DNA of 64,000 nucleotides from Bordetella sp. FB-8. GTDB taxonomy: Bacteria; Pseudomonadota; Gammaproteobacteria; Burkholderiales; Burkholderiaceae_B. Where the stretch lies: NCBI RefSeq assembly GCF_000382185.1, contig NZ_KB907784.1:992001-1056000 (forward strand), in the 5' to 3' direction. The notes under the pieces were generated by a model, which saw nothing but the letters and a program-made list of their open reading frames with translations, did no database searches and was not told the DNA's origin. Positions 1 to 9,410 of this stretch are shown here, one piece after another (position 1 is the stretch's first letter; the number at the start of each line of letters is the position of its first letter). The position numbers were made by a program, and so were the translations under genes.

Positions 1-1638
1 CCGGTCGTGGCAACGCGACTCCAGCGAGCAGCACAGCGAGCAGATAGCGGCGTCGTAGGCTGGACAATGCGACATGTCCTCCGACTCGAAAACGTTGTCG
101 CAAACGCTGCATCGGACCGATTCTCCCGGCTTGAAGGCCGGGACATCGGCACGGGCTATGTAATAACGGCCCCCGGTCAACCAGGCGATCAAGGGCGAAA
201 CCGCCATGGAGACAGCCAGCGCGATCAGCGGCGCCAGCGCTTGCGCGGTCGTTCCCAGCACACCCAGGTGCGCCGCGATGGAGAGCACCGCCGCCGGCAC
301 CATCGCCCCGATACCAACCGGATTGATATCGTAAAGATGGCCGCGCTTGAATTCGATGCCGGGGGGGCTCAGCCCCAGCGGCTTGTTGATTACCAGATCT
401 GCGACCAGAGCGCCCACCCAGGCGATTCCGATGTTGCTGAACAGGCCGAGCACGTGCTCAATGGCATGGAATACGTCCATCACCATCAGCATCAGCGCGA
501 TCATCACATTGAAAACCAGCCACACCACGCGTCCCGGATGGCTGCGGGTCAAGCGCGCGAAAAAATTGGACCAGGCCAGCGAACCCGCATAGGCGTTGGT
601 CACGTTGATCTTCACCTGCGAGACGACCACGAACAGCGTCACCACCCCGACGATCAACGCAGGGGAGTTGAACACGTAGGTGTATCCAGTAAGGTACATC
701 TGCGTCGGTTCCACGGCGTGCGCCTGCTCAACGCCATGCTGGATCGCCAAGTAGACCAGGAAGGCTCCGCCGATCATCTTGAGCACACCCGGCACAATCC
801 AGCCCGGACCCGCAAGCAGCACGACGGCCCACCAGCGCACCCGGTTCTCGCTGTTGCGCTTGGGCAGGAACCGCAGGAAGTCCACCTGCTCGCCGATTTG
901 AACGATAAGCGAGAACGCCACGGTCACCGCGGCGCCAAACATGGAGAGATTAAAGCCGCTGCTTCCTGAAATGCGGCCCGCGAAATGCGTGAACTCGGAG
1001 AACGCCTGCGGCCGCACCCAGGCAATGGTCAGATACGGCAGAACCAGGAGGAATAGCCAGACGGGCTGCGTCCAGGCCTGCAGTCGGGAGATCAGGGTGA
1101 TGCCGCGCATGGCCAGGGGAATGATGACCAGCGCACTCAACAAATAGCACCAGATCAGCGCGATGCCCAGCGACATCTGCAAGGCGAGCGCCATGATGGC
1201 CGCCTCGAGCGCGAAGAAAATGAAGGTGAAACTGGCGTAGATAAGGGAGGTAATGGTGGAACCCAGGTAGCCGAACCCCGCGCCCCGAGTCAACAGGTCC
1301 ATGTCCAGGCCGTACCGGGCGGCGTAATAACCGATGGGAAGTCCAGTCAGGAAAGTGACCAGCCCGACCACCAGAATTGCCACCACCGCATTGGTGAATC
1401 CGTAGTTCAGCGCGATGGTGCCGCCGATGGCCTCCATGGCCAGGAAGGACACCGCGCCGAAAGCCGTGTTGGCCACGCGCAACTCCGACCACTTCCGGAA
1501 TTTGCCCGGCGTGTAGCGCAGCGCATAGTCCTCCATGGTCTCGTCGGCCACCCAGGCGTTGTAGCTGCGCCGGATGCGAAAAATTTTCTGGGTTGCAGCA
1601 GCCACAGGGGTCCGTCCGGGGCCGGCATAGCCCGTCAT
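1..1638 (-). CDS. NCS1-family permease-like membrane protein with Cys-rich C-terminal module (3' end outside window), probable sensor
   Basis: The reading frame stays open from an ATG at 1638 to the window edge (546 codons seen, no stop). Residues about 20-495 are strongly hydrophobic with roughly 12 membrane segments and read like the NCS1 nucleobase/allantoin permease family. After the last segment comes a Cys-rich stretch with C510, C513, C525, C533, C536, C537 and C543, which a plain permease (usually under 500 residues) does not have. From memory, proteins of this kind in beta-proteobacteria continue into a histidine kinase, so I infer an amide- or nitrogen-sensing membrane kinase whose signalling part lies to the left. 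GGTGAG just before the ATG could serve as ribosome site. It is last in the same-strand amide operon. The permease-fold call is firm; the sensor role is inference. Confidence 0.72.
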   Translation of the reverse strand, partial: MTGYAGPGRTPVAAATQKIFRIRRSYNAWVADETMEDYALRYTPGKFRKWSELRVANTAFGAVSFLAMEAIGGTIALNYGFTNAVVAILVVGLVTFLTGLPIGYYAARYGLDMDLLTRGAGFGYLGSTITSLIYASFTFIFFALEAAIMALALQMSLGIALIWCYLLSALVIIPLAMRGITLISRLQAWTQPVWLFLLVLPYLTIAWVRPQAFSEFTHFAGRISGSSGFNLSMFGAAVTVAFSLIVQIGEQVDFLRFLPKRNSENRVRWWAVVLLAGPGWIVPGVLKMIGGAFLVYLAIQHGVEQAHAVEPTQMYLTGYTYVFNSPALIVGVVTLFVVVSQVKINVTNAYAGSLAWSNFFARLTRSHPGRVVWLVFNVMIALMLMVMDVFHAIEHVLGLFSNIGIAWVGALVADLVINKPLGLSPPGIEFKRGHLYDINPVGIGAMVPAAVLSIAAHLGVLGTTAQALAPLIALAVSMAVSPLIAWLTGGRYYIARADVPAFKPGESVRCSVCDNVFESEDMSHCPAYDAAICSLCCSLESRCHDR

Positions 1639-1741
1639 TACTCACCGTTGCCCATGATATTGCATCCTGGCTATCCCCTACCCCGTCATTTGACGTATTC
1701 GTCCCCGGTTTGAGTCGCCGTTCCAGACGGCGGCGGGCGGC

Positions 1742-2438
1742 TCACCTTCTCGGGCGCAGCGCTTGTGCAGCCACCATGAGGACCTCCACCCCGAAGGTCT
1801 GTGCATCCTTTCGCGCACGACGCAAGTCCTCCTGAAGATAGCGGGGATCGTGGCTGTCGACGTCGTGGGCCTGTCCGTCCGTGAGCAGCACGATGCGGCG
1901 CCTTGCACCCTGTGGCTCCTGGGCGACCAGATCGGTCGCTGCGCGCACCGCCGCACCCAGCCGCGAGGAGAGCCCCGGGACCAGGCGGCATAGGCGCGCC
2001 CACGCCATCGCGGCATCGACGGGATCGCCGAAGTCCCGCAGGCATTGCATCTGCACCCGCGCGCGTGTCAGAGGCAAAGGCGAACACCGCGCAGCGTCCG
2101 CCCGGGCGCAGCACGCCATCGGCCAGCGCGAGGGCAAGCCATTCGACCCGTGCGTCTTCCAGCAGGCATACCCGTATCTGCTGGGTCTGCCGCAGGCCGC
2201 TGCGCGGCATGGGCGCACGCCCGAACCGGCGGTGCGCGGCGGCGTGCGCGAGCGTGGCGAGATCCAGACGCATTGCGTCTGCGCACGAGAGCAGGGTCGG
2301 TAGATACCCGTCGTCCGTGTCGATCCGCGCGCGCTGCGGATGAAAGTCTTCGGGCAGTCGGCGCAGAACCGGCGAGCTTCCCCAGAGCATGCGCACATAG
2401 ACAGGCAAATGCCCTCGGATCGCGGCAACGACGGTCAT
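1742..2438 (-). pseudogene. NorD-type VWA-domain protein, broken by internal deletion and frameshift
   Basis: From ATG 2438 the first 120 or so codons resemble the N-terminal region of NorD/CbbO-type proteins (DGDG-like segment, 'AAAHRRFG', 'LLEDARVEWLA'). The sequence then jumps straight to the second half of a von Willebrand A domain ('AVFAFASDTRA', later 'LLTDGQAHDVD'). Roughly 250-300 residues, including the first strand with the DxSxS metal site, are missing compared with NorD of about 600 residues. The C-terminal half continues in another frame: the shift lies in a CG-dinucleotide run near 2061-2070 and fits loss of one CG unit. The stop is at 1742. CbbQ/NorQ and NorD partners normally form an AAA+/VWA activation pair, and its neighbour at 2445 is also broken. 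Non-functional with high probability. Confidence 0.75.
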
Positions 2439-2444
2439 CTGCGT

Positions 2445-2988
2445 TCAGAACGCGGCGTCCACCGCGGCCGAGAGGGCGGCGCAAAGGTCGGGGTCGTCCG
2501 TGAGCGCGGACACCACTGCCATGCGGCAGGCCTGGCCGGCAGACATGCCCTGCGTCACCAGCCCGCCCGCATGCACCAGCATGCGGGCGGACGCGCCCTC
2601 CTCCAGACCTGCGTCCTGCAGGGTGCGGGTCTTGCGGCCCAGCGCAACCAGGCGGCGCGCAGTTTGCGCATCGACGCCCGATTCGCGCGCCACGATGGCC
2701 GTTTCGATTTCCGCCTCGGGATAGGCGAAGTCCTTCGCGCAAAAGCGCTGGCGCGTCGATGGCTTCAGCCCCTTGCCCAGGCCCTGGTAGCCCGGATTGA
2801 ACGAGGCCAGCAGGAGAAAATCCGGATGGGCCCTGACCTGCTCGTTACGCGCCTCGATGGGCAGGACGCGCGGCGAAAGTGAGCGGACCATCCTGCCAGC
2901 GCGTACCGTCGGCATCGAGCAGCCAGCGGCCGACCGGCGCATAGTACGGTTCGGCGACGATCCGCCACGAGGCCAGAGGATCGGACAT
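2445..2988 (-). pseudogene. CbbQ/NorQ-type MoxR AAA+ ATPase, broken by two internal deletions
   Basis: ATG 2988 opens with 'EPYYAPVG', typical of the CbbQ/NirQ/NorQ N-terminus. The next residues, 'RWLLDADGTRWQDGPL', belong about 50 residues further on in intact proteins, so the Walker A loop is gone. The junction falls at a VG that occurs on both sides in intact relatives, as expected for deletion between short repeats. After 'FAAR' a second jump removes the Walker B 'LDE' region and changes frame. The remaining 140 residues ('HPDFLLLASFNPGYQ', 'STRQRF', 'ITDD'-like end) are well preserved. The stop at 2445 lies 6 bp before the NorD-like start, which keeps the ancestral operon spacing. No ATP binding is possible. 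Confidence 0.8.
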
Positions 2989-3034
2989 CAGTTCCCGCCC
3001 CCCGTCAGGCCCGGGCGGACACCTCGGGCACGGA

Positions 3035-4075
3035 TCATTTGTGCCCGACCGATTCCGGATTCGGAATGCCGGGGACCGGGCATTCTTCGGTGCCGACCAT
3101 CGGGCGGGTCAGTTGCTCCACCATCTTCTGCGTGCCGTCGGGATCATTGACCCACTTGGCATAGAAGTCGTACGGGCAGGCGGCCACGCCCTTGTCGCCT
3201 TCCTGCGAATTGATCTTGCCCGTGTAGCCGCGATGCAGCAGCTTGAACAGGTGGTTCTCGGACTGGCCGTTCTTGCGGGCGTCGCGGATCAGGCTGGTGC
3301 TGAGCGCCGCGTACTGAATGCCGTATTCCTCCTCGCCGCACTCTCCCAGAGTGCGGCCGTCGAATCCGACAAGGGCCGAATGGCCGAAGTAGGAGTACAC
3401 GCCGTCGAATCCGGCGGCATTCGCCACCGCGACGTAGACGTTGTTGGCCCATGCCATGGCCTTGGCCATGAGCACCTGCTGGTCCTTGGCCGGGTACATA
3501 TAGCCCTGGCAGCGCACGATGAGCTCCGCGCCCTTCATCGCACAGTCGCGCCAGATCTCCGGATAGTTGCCGTCGTCGCAGATGATCAGACTGATCTTCA
3601 GGCCCTTGGGACCCTCGGACACATAGGTGCAATTGCCCGGATACCAGCCTTCGATCGGAACCCAAGGCATGATCTTGCGGTACTTCTGCACGATCTCGCC
3701 TTGGTCGTTCATCAGGATCAGCGTGTTGTAGGGCGCCTTGTGCGGATGCTCCTCATGCTGCTCGCCAGTAAGCGAGAAAACGCCCCATACTTTGGCCTTG
3801 CGGCAGGCCTGGGCGAAGATTTCGGTCTCCGCGCCGGGCACGGTGGATGCGGTGTCGTACATCTCCTGGGCGTCGTACATGATGCCGTGGGTGCTGTATT
3901 CGGGAAAGATCACCAGATCCATCCCCGGCAAGCCGACCTTCATGCCTTCGACCATCGAGGCAATCTTGCGCGCGTTGTCCAGCACTTGGGCGCGGGTGTG
4001 CAGGCGCGGCATTTTATAGTTCACCACGGCCACGCCGACCGTGTCCCTGCTGCTCGAAATATCGCCGTGAAGCAT
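3035..4075 (-). CDS. amiE: Aliphatic amidase (acylamide amidohydrolase)
   Basis: A 346-residue nitrilase-superfamily enzyme that hydrolyses short aliphatic amides to carboxylate plus ammonia in the cytoplasm. The catalytic residues fall at the classical AmiE positions: E59 ('FPEYS'), K134 ('YRKIMPW'), E142 and C166 ('[10 protein letters not shown]'). Length matches Pseudomonas/Geobacillus amidases (about 346-348). GAGG lies 8 nt before the ATG. It follows fmdB in the same-strand operon and, with formamidase FmdA and the amide/urea transporter upstream, supplies ammonia from imported amides. The related formamidase AmiF has the same triad; a formamide preference cannot be excluded from sequence alone. 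Confidence 0.95.
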   Translation of the reverse strand: MLHGDISSSRDTVGVAVVNYKMPRLHTRAQVLDNARKIASMVEGMKVGLPGMDLVIFPEYSTHGIMYDAQEMYDTASTVPGAETEIFAQACRKAKVWGVFSLTGEQHEEHPHKAPYNTLILMNDQGEIVQKYRKIMPWVPIEGWYPGNCTYVSEGPKGLKISLIICDDGNYPEIWRDCAMKGAELIVRCQGYMYPAKDQQVLMAKAMAWANNVYVAVANAAGFDGVYSYFGHSALVGFDGRTLGECGEEEYGIQYAALSTSLIRDARKNGQSENHLFKLLHRGYTGKINSQEGDKGVAACPYDFYAKWVNDPDGTQKMVEQLTRPMVGTEECPVPGIPNPESVGHK

Positions 4076-4105
4076 GATGTGTCCTCGTTATGGCATGGGC
4101 GCAGC

Positions 4106-4444
4106 TCAATGGCTGATCATCCACGGCCGTTTAGTGGGAAAACCCTTGGAGCCATCGGCTGCGCGCGCCGTGGCCTTGGCGCTGCTGCCGCAGCACCCGC
4201 AACCGGGCGGGTGCTTGTAGGCGCGGTACTCGCCGCTGCTCATCGGCGCGTGCGCCGCGCGCTCGTTGGCGGCATGCGCCGCGCGTGAACCGCCGGACAT
4301 CGCCGACAAGGCAGGCGCCGATGCGATGACTCGGCGCGCCTGCTTGTGGCACATCGGACAGCTGCAACGGGCATCGCGCTGGTCCACCCGGCGCAGCATG
4401 TCGAAAATTCCGCAGGTGTCGCACTGGTATTCATAGGTCGGCAT
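4106..4444 (-). CDS. fmdB: FmdB-type zinc-ribbon regulatory protein
   Basis: 112 residues. The start 'MPTYEYQCDTCG' is the hallmark of the FmdB/CxxC_CxxC_SSSS family; Cys pairs at 8/11 and 28-33 ('CSCPMC') make a zinc ribbon. The rest is low-complexity Ala/Ser-rich with a second cysteine patch 'GCGCCG' and a Lys/Arg-rich end. AGGAGG stands 6 nt before the ATG. FmdB of Methylophilus lies in a formamidase operon and was proposed as a regulator; here it sits between fmdA and amiE. Its molecular function is not established. Confidence 0.9.
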   Translation of the reverse strand: MPTYEYQCDTCGIFDMLRRVDQRDARCSCPMCHKQARRVIASAPALSAMSGGSRAAHAANERAAHAPMSSGEYRAYKHPPGCGCCGSSAKATARAADGSKGFPTKRPWMISH

Positions 4445-4504
4445 GACGGCCTCCTGTCGGGATCGGCGAAGACCGCGCCGCGCACGGGCCTCGCACCATG
4501 AGGG

Positions 4505-5734
4505 TCAATCTTCGGACAGCGGCAGGTCGACCCCGCCGGTGATGCGCTTGATCGGCCCGGCCGCCGTCGGATTGATATCGAACTCGAAAATCTCAGTGGG
4601 AAGCCACAAGGTGGCGCATGCGTTGGGAATGTCCACCACACCGCTGATGTGCCCCTGCACCGGCGCCGTGCCGAGAATGGAATAGGCCTGCGCGCCCGAG
4701 TAGCCGAATTTCTTGAGGTATTCGATGGCGTTCAGGCAGGCCTGGCGGTAGGCCACGTGCACGTCCAGATAGTGCTGCTGCCCCTGCTCGTCCACCGAGA
4801 TGCCCTCGAAGATCAGGTAGTCCTTGTAGTTCGGGGTGACGGGGCTGGGTTTGAAGATCGGGTTCTTGATGCCGTATTTGGCCATGCCGCCCTTGATGAG
4901 GCTGACGCGCATGTGCACCCAACCCGCCATTTCGATGGCGCCGCAGAACGTGATTTCGCCGTCCCCCTGGCTAAAGTGCAGATCGCCCACCGACAGGCCG
5001 GCCCCGTCCACATAGACCGGGAAGAAGACTTTCGATCCGCGCGACAGGTCCTTGATGTCGCAGTTGCCGCCATGCTCGCGCGGCGGCACGGTGCGCGCAC
5101 CTTCGGCTGCGGCCTTGTCGCGCGCCTCGCCCGTGAGCTTGCCCATGTGCGCCGTCTTGGCAAACGGGGGATTGGCAAGCGGCGGCACCCGCTCGGGCTG
5201 CGTGGCGATGAAGTCCACCTCGCGCGTGTTCCACGTATCGAGCATGGCCTGGTCCGGCAGGCAGCCGATCAGGCCAGGGTGGATCAGGCCGGCGAAATTG
5301 ACGCCGGGAATATGGCGCGAACTGGTGAACATGCCGTGAAAGTCCCAGATGGACTTCTGCGCTTTGGGGAAGTGATCGGTGAGAAAGCCGCCGCCGTTCT
5401 TCTTGCTGAAAAAGCCGTTGAAGCCCCACAGGCTGTCGGGCTTGGCGCCGATGTCGAGCAGATCCACCACGAGCAGGTCGCCGGGCTGGGCGCCTTCGAC
5501 ACCGACCGGGCCCGACAGAAAGTGCACCGTGCTCAGATCAATGTCGCGCACATCATCCGCGCTGTCGTTGTTCTTGATGTAGCCCCCGGTCCAGTCGTAG
5601 GTCTCGAGGATGAAGTCGTCGCCGGGCTTGACCCAGGTGGCCATGGGAATGTCCGGGTGCCAGCGGTTGTGGACTAGTTCGTTCTCGTAGGGCGACTGGG
5701 CGAGATCGACTTTGATGAGGGTATCGGCCATCAT
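4505..5734 (-). CDS. fmdA: Formamidase/acetamidase
   Basis: 409 residues, matching the FmdA/AmdA family (about 400-415), which hydrolyses formamide or acetamide to acid plus ammonia. Recognisable blocks are the N-terminal 'HNRWHPDIP', 'DWTGG', the segment 'GDLLVVDLLDIG', and 'HFSQGDGEITFCGAIEMAG' in the middle. Two consecutive ATGs (5734, 5731) follow AAGGAG; either may be used. It lies directly after the transporter genes and ahead of fmdB-amiE, so the operon has two unrelated amidases with overlapping substrates. Confidence 0.95.
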   Translation of the reverse strand: MMADTLIKVDLAQSPYENELVHNRWHPDIPMATWVKPGDDFILETYDWTGGYIKNNDSADDVRDIDLSTVHFLSGPVGVEGAQPGDLLVVDLLDIGAKPDSLWGFNGFFSKKNGGGFLTDHFPKAQKSIWDFHGMFTSSRHIPGVNFAGLIHPGLIGCLPDQAMLDTWNTREVDFIATQPERVPPLANPPFAKTAHMGKLTGEARDKAAAEGARTVPPREHGGNCDIKDLSRGSKVFFPVYVDGAGLSVGDLHFSQGDGEITFCGAIEMAGWVHMRVSLIKGGMAKYGIKNPIFKPSPVTPNYKDYLIFEGISVDEQGQQHYLDVHVAYRQACLNAIEYLKKFGYSGAQAYSILGTAPVQGHISGVVDIPNACATLWLPTEIFEFDINPTAAGPIKRITGGVDLPLSED

Positions 5735-5805
5735 GAACTCCTTGTTGGATCGTTGAAAACAAGCCGTCTGCCGCCTGCGTGCGACCCGCAGGACGGCCGG
5801 CGCGA

Positions 5806-6507
5806 TTAAATCGACAGGTACCGGCTGATGGTCGGCTCGTCCACGTTGGCTCGGATGTCCTCGTAGACGAAACGGCCTTTGTCGATGACAAAGAAACGGT
5901 CGGCGATATCGAGCGTGAAACTGAGAACCTGCTCCGAAACCACGATGGTGAGCTTGCGCATGTCGCGGATTTCCTTGAGGCTTTTGGCGATGTCCTTGAT
6001 GATCGAGGGCTGAATGCCTTCGGTCGGCTCGTCGAGCAAAAGCACCTTGGGGTTGGTCGCCAGCGCGCGCGCGATCGCGAGCTGCTGCTGCTGGCCGCCC
6101 GAGAGATTTCCGCCCTTGCGCCCGCGCATGTCGAACAGCACCGGAAACAGCGCATAAAGCTCGTCGGGAACCACCCCTCTGGCGCCGGGCGCAAGGCCGG
6201 TCTGAATGTTCTCCAGCACCGTCATGTGCGAAAAAATCATGCGCCCCTGCGGCACATAGGCAATGCCCTGCGCGACGCGCTGGTAAGGTTCCAGCCTGCC
6301 AAGCGTGGCCCCGTCCACCGATACATCGCCCCCGAAGGCGGGCAGGATGCCCATCAGCGTGCGGAACAGCGTGGACTTTCCCATGCCGTTGCGCCCCATG
6401 ATGGCGACGATCTCCTGCTTATCGATGTCGAAGCTCAGATCATGTATGACCTTGCTCTGCCCGTATCCGGACGAAAGACCCTTGACACTGAACATGGATG
6501 CTGACAT
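5806..6507 (-). CDS. urtE: Urea/short-chain amide ABC transporter, ATPase UrtE
   Basis: Branched-chain-type (LivF-like) ATPase, 233 residues. Walker A is 'GRNGMGKST', signature 'LSGGQQQQ', Walker B 'VLLLDEPTEGIQ'. It closely resembles UrtE (the 'DEPTEGIQPS' form is typical). Start chosen at ATG 6507 because AAGGAG stands exactly 6 nt before it; an upstream TTG overlapping the urtD stop is less likely. It pairs with UrtD on the inner membrane face. Because the operon encodes amidases and no urease, the substrate is probably formamide/acetamide as well as or instead of urea (compare FmdDEF of Methylophilus). Confidence 0.93.
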   Translation of the reverse strand: MSASMFSVKGLSSGYGQSKVIHDLSFDIDKQEIVAIMGRNGMGKSTLFRTLMGILPAFGGDVSVDGATLGRLEPYQRVAQGIAYVPQGRMIFSHMTVLENIQTGLAPGARGVVPDELYALFPVLFDMRGRKGGNLSGGQQQQLAIARALATNPKVLLLDEPTEGIQPSIIKDIAKSLKEIRDMRKLTIVVSEQVLSFTLDIADRFFVIDKGRFVYEDIRANVDEPTISRYLSI

Positions 6508-6518
6508 CACCGGCTCCT

Positions 6519-7265
6519 TCAATGGCCCAGGTAGACTTCGATCACTTTCGGATTGTTCTGCACGGAATCCATATCGCCCTCGGCCAGCATCTTGCCCTGG
6601 TGCAGCACCGTGACCTTATGCGCGATGCGCTTGACGAACTCCATGTCGTGCTCGATCACGATCACCGAACGCCCCTGCGATATGCGCTTGAGCAAGTCGG
6701 CGGTCTTCTCGCGCTCGGACACGCTCATGCCCGCCACGGGCTCGTCGAGCATCAGCAGCTCGGGATCCTGGATGATCAGCATCCCGATCTCCAACCATTG
6801 CTTCTGGCCGTGACTGAGCAGACCAGCCTGCGTATGCAGATGGTCGGATAGAAAAATAGTGTCGAGCACTTCGTGGATGCGATCGACCACCTCGGCGGTG
6901 CGCTCGAACAGCAGCGACCCCATCACGCCGCGGCCGCGCGGGTAGGAGATCTCCAGGTTCTCCATCACCGAAAGGTTCTCGTAGATGGACGGGTTCTGGA
7001 ATTTGCGCCCCACTCCGGCCTGCACGATCCTGTGCTCGGACAGGGAGGTCAGTTCCACCCCGTTGAATTTGATGGTCCCGGCCGTGGCCTTGGTCTTGCC
7101 GCATATCAGATCGAGCACGGTGGTCTTGCCCGCGCCGTTGGGTCCGATCACCGCGCGCAACTCGTTCTTTTGCACATAGAAGTTCAGGTCGTCCACCGCC
7201 TTGAATCCGTCGAAAGATACGGTCAAGTTCTCGATGGCGAGGGCGATTTCGTAGGATAAGGTCAT
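6519..7265 (-). CDS. urtD: Urea/short-chain amide ABC transporter, ATPase UrtD
   Basis: 248 residues, LivG-like. Walker A 'GPNGAGKTT', Walker B 'LLMLDEPVAGM', and the UrtD-type variant 'LSHGQKQWLEIGM' in place of the canonical LSGGQ signature. ATG 7265 is preceded by AAGGACACC. Its stop lies 12 bp before the urtE start, consistent with one transcript. It couples ATP hydrolysis to import through UrtB/UrtC. Confidence 0.93.
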   Translation of the reverse strand: MTLSYEIALAIENLTVSFDGFKAVDDLNFYVQKNELRAVIGPNGAGKTTVLDLICGKTKATAGTIKFNGVELTSLSEHRIVQAGVGRKFQNPSIYENLSVMENLEISYPRGRGVMGSLLFERTAEVVDRIHEVLDTIFLSDHLHTQAGLLSHGQKQWLEIGMLIIQDPELLMLDEPVAGMSVSEREKTADLLKRISQGRSVIVIEHDMEFVKRIAHKVTVLHQGKMLAEGDMDSVQNNPKVIEVYLGH

Positions 7266-7297
7266 GGGGCTCGGTGTCCTTCTTTGCGGATGTGCGG

Positions 7298-8419
7298 CTA
7301 AACCTGCTGGTTCGCCGGCTTGCGGCCCGCCATTGCGCCAAGCCTGCCGATCCGATCCTTGATGTAGGTGCTGTAAAGCCCGGCCAGGCCATTGGGGAAG
7401 AACATCACCACGCCGATGAACAGCGCGCCCATCAGCAGCAGCCAGAGGGAAGGGAAGCTTTCGGAAAACGCCGTCTTGCCGTAGTTGACGAGAAGCGTGC
7501 CGTACACGGCGCCCACCAGCGACATGCGCCCGCCGATGGCCGCGAAGATCACCATCTCGATCGAAGGCACGATGCCGATGAACGAAGGCGACATGAAGCC
7601 TACCTGCAGGGTGAACATCGCCCCGCCGATCGCCGAGATCGCCGCGCCCAGGCAGAAGACGAATATCTTGAAGTTCGCCACGTCGTAGCCCGAGAAGCGC
7701 ACGCGGTCCTCCCTGTCGCGCATGGCCAGCAGCAGGCGCCCCAGCTTGGACGACAGCACGTAGCGGCAGAGCATGATGGTCGCGATCAGAAGCGCGCCGT
7801 TCACGTAGTACAGGATGTACTTGGCCGAATTGGTGTTGATGTTCCAGCCGTGCATCGTCTTGAGGTCCGTGATGCCGTTGATGCCGCCTGTCCAGCCCTG
7901 CTGCCCGACCACCAGAATGGTCAGGATCGCGGCGATCGCCTGGGTAATGATCGAGAAATACACGCCGCCCACGCGGCGTTTGAACATCGTCACGCCGATG
8001 AGGTAGGCGAACGCCGCAGGCACCACGAAGACGGCGACCAGTGCGAAGGTCAGGCTATGGAACGGCACCCAGAAGAACGGAAGATGCGTCACCTGGTTCC
8101 AGTCCATGAAGTCGGGGATGCCGGGCGTGGTCTGATGGACCGTGCTCACCGGATCGGACGCCTCCAGCTTCAGGAACATCGCCATGCAGTAGCCCCCCAG
8201 GCCGAAGAACACCCCTTGCCCCAGGCTGAGCACCCCGCCGTAACCCCACACCATCACCAGGCTTACCGCGGCAAAGGCGTAAGTCAGGTATTTGCCGACC
8301 AGATTCAGCCTGAAAATATCCAGGGACGCCGGAAGGAGCAGGAAAATCAGTGCGCAAAGAATGAGCAGTTCGATGGCTCCCGACTTCCCGCCGAGAAATT
8401 TGCTATAGAAGGTTTGCAT
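7298..8419 (-). CDS. urtC: Urea/short-chain amide ABC transporter, permease UrtC
   Basis: 373 residues with about 8-10 hydrophobic segments, LivM/UrtC type. Typical elements are 'LSLGQGVFFGLGGYCMAMFLKLE', a long periplasmic loop around residues 95-125, and 'GYDVANFKIFVFCLGAAISAIGG' (quoted as family cues in part). AAGGGG stands before ATG 8419. It lies 16 bp after urtB and forms the heterodimeric channel with it. Confidence 0.92.
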   Translation of the reverse strand: MQTFYSKFLGGKSGAIELLILCALIFLLLPASLDIFRLNLVGKYLTYAFAAVSLVMVWGYGGVLSLGQGVFFGLGGYCMAMFLKLEASDPVSTVHQTTPGIPDFMDWNQVTHLPFFWVPFHSLTFALVAVFVVPAAFAYLIGVTMFKRRVGGVYFSIITQAIAAILTILVVGQQGWTGGINGITDLKTMHGWNINTNSAKYILYYVNGALLIATIMLCRYVLSSKLGRLLLAMRDREDRVRFSGYDVANFKIFVFCLGAAISAIGGAMFTLQVGFMSPSFIGIVPSIEMVIFAAIGGRMSLVGAVYGTLLVNYGKTAFSESFPSLWLLLMGALFIGVVMFFPNGLAGLYSTYIKDRIGRLGAMAGRKPANQQV

Positions 8420-8435
8420 GGTTTTCCCCTTCGGC

Positions 8436-9359
8436 TTATTTCCGGACTCTGGCCGCGAACAGGCCTTCGGGACGGAGCATCAGAATGACGATGATGGCGA
8501 GCAAGGTGGTTACTTTCCCCATGGCGTTGGTCATGAAGAACGTGAGTACCGACTGCACCTGCGCAATGGAAAACGCCGAGGCCACGGTGCCCAGCAGGCT
8601 GGCCGCGCCGCCGAAGACGACCACCAGGAACGTGTCGACGATGTAGAGCGAACCGCTGGTCGGGCCTGTCGATGCGATGGTCGTGAAGGTCGCGCCGGCG
8701 ATTCCGGCAATCCCGCATCCCACGGCAAAGGTGATCCTGTCGACTTTCTTCGTATTGATCCCGACCGAGCCGGCCATGATCCGGTTCTGCGTGGTGGCGC
8801 GAACATGCAACCCCCAGTTGGATCGATACAGAAACAGCATCACCGCGCCCGTCACCAGAGCTGAAATCAGCAGGACGAACAAGCCGTTCAGGGGAATGTC
8901 GATGGTATCCGTGGCCTTCCAGGCCCCCATCAGCCAGCTCGGCAACGTGGCGCTCACTTCGCGCGCACCGAAGACCGACCGGAATGCCTGCTGCATGATC
9001 AGACTCAAGCCCCAGGTTGCGAGCAGCGTGTCCAGCGGTCGCCGATACAAATGCCGTATCAGCAGGAACTCGACGACATAGCCGACCCCGAAGGCGACGA
9101 AGAACGAGGCCGCGATCGCGAAGATGAAGTAGTACGGGACGAGCGCGGGGAAATAGGCTGTGGCGACCTTGGAGAGGACATAGATCGTGTAGGCGCCGAT
9201 GGTCATGAACTCGCCATGCGCCATGTTGATCACCCCCATCTGACCGAAAATGATCGCCAGCCCCAGGGCCATGAGAAGAAGGACGCTGAACAGGCTCAAC
9301 CCGGAAAACCCCTGCATGACAAGGATCGACCACAAATCGGAAAGCGAATAGCCACCCAT
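8436..9359 (-). CDS. urtB: Urea/short-chain amide ABC transporter, permease UrtB
   Basis: 307 residues from ATG 9359, chosen because GGAG lies 9 nt upstream and because it opens with the usual short hydrophilic UrtB start before the first membrane helix; an in-frame TTG at 9410 would add 17 unconvincing residues. LivH/UrtB-type permease with about 8 membrane segments, 'GVINMAHGEFMTIGAY' near the N-terminus and 'VVFGGAASLLGTV' later. It follows the binding-protein gene, with a small hairpin in the gap. Confidence 0.92.
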   Translation of the reverse strand: MGGYSLSDLWSILVMQGFSGLSLFSVLLLMALGLAIIFGQMGVINMAHGEFMTIGAYTIYVLSKVATAYFPALVPYYFIFAIAASFFVAFGVGYVVEFLLIRHLYRRPLDTLLATWGLSLIMQQAFRSVFGAREVSATLPSWLMGAWKATDTIDIPLNGLFVLLISALVTGAVMLFLYRSNWGLHVRATTQNRIMAGSVGINTKKVDRITFAVGCGIAGIAGATFTTIASTGPTSGSLYIVDTFLVVVFGGAASLLGTVASAFSIAQVQSVLTFFMTNAMGKVTTLLAIIVILMLRPEGLFAARVRK

Positions 9360-9410
9360 GAAAACGCTCCAATGCAGATTGAACCTGCGCGATTGCTGCG
9401 CAAGACCCAA

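Noticed and set aside
7..969. Long plus-strand open frame opposite the NCS1-type gene
   Set aside because: Rich in His, Arg and Gln with no family features; it is the antisense shadow of a high-GC gene. The minus-strand frame gives a coherent membrane protein.
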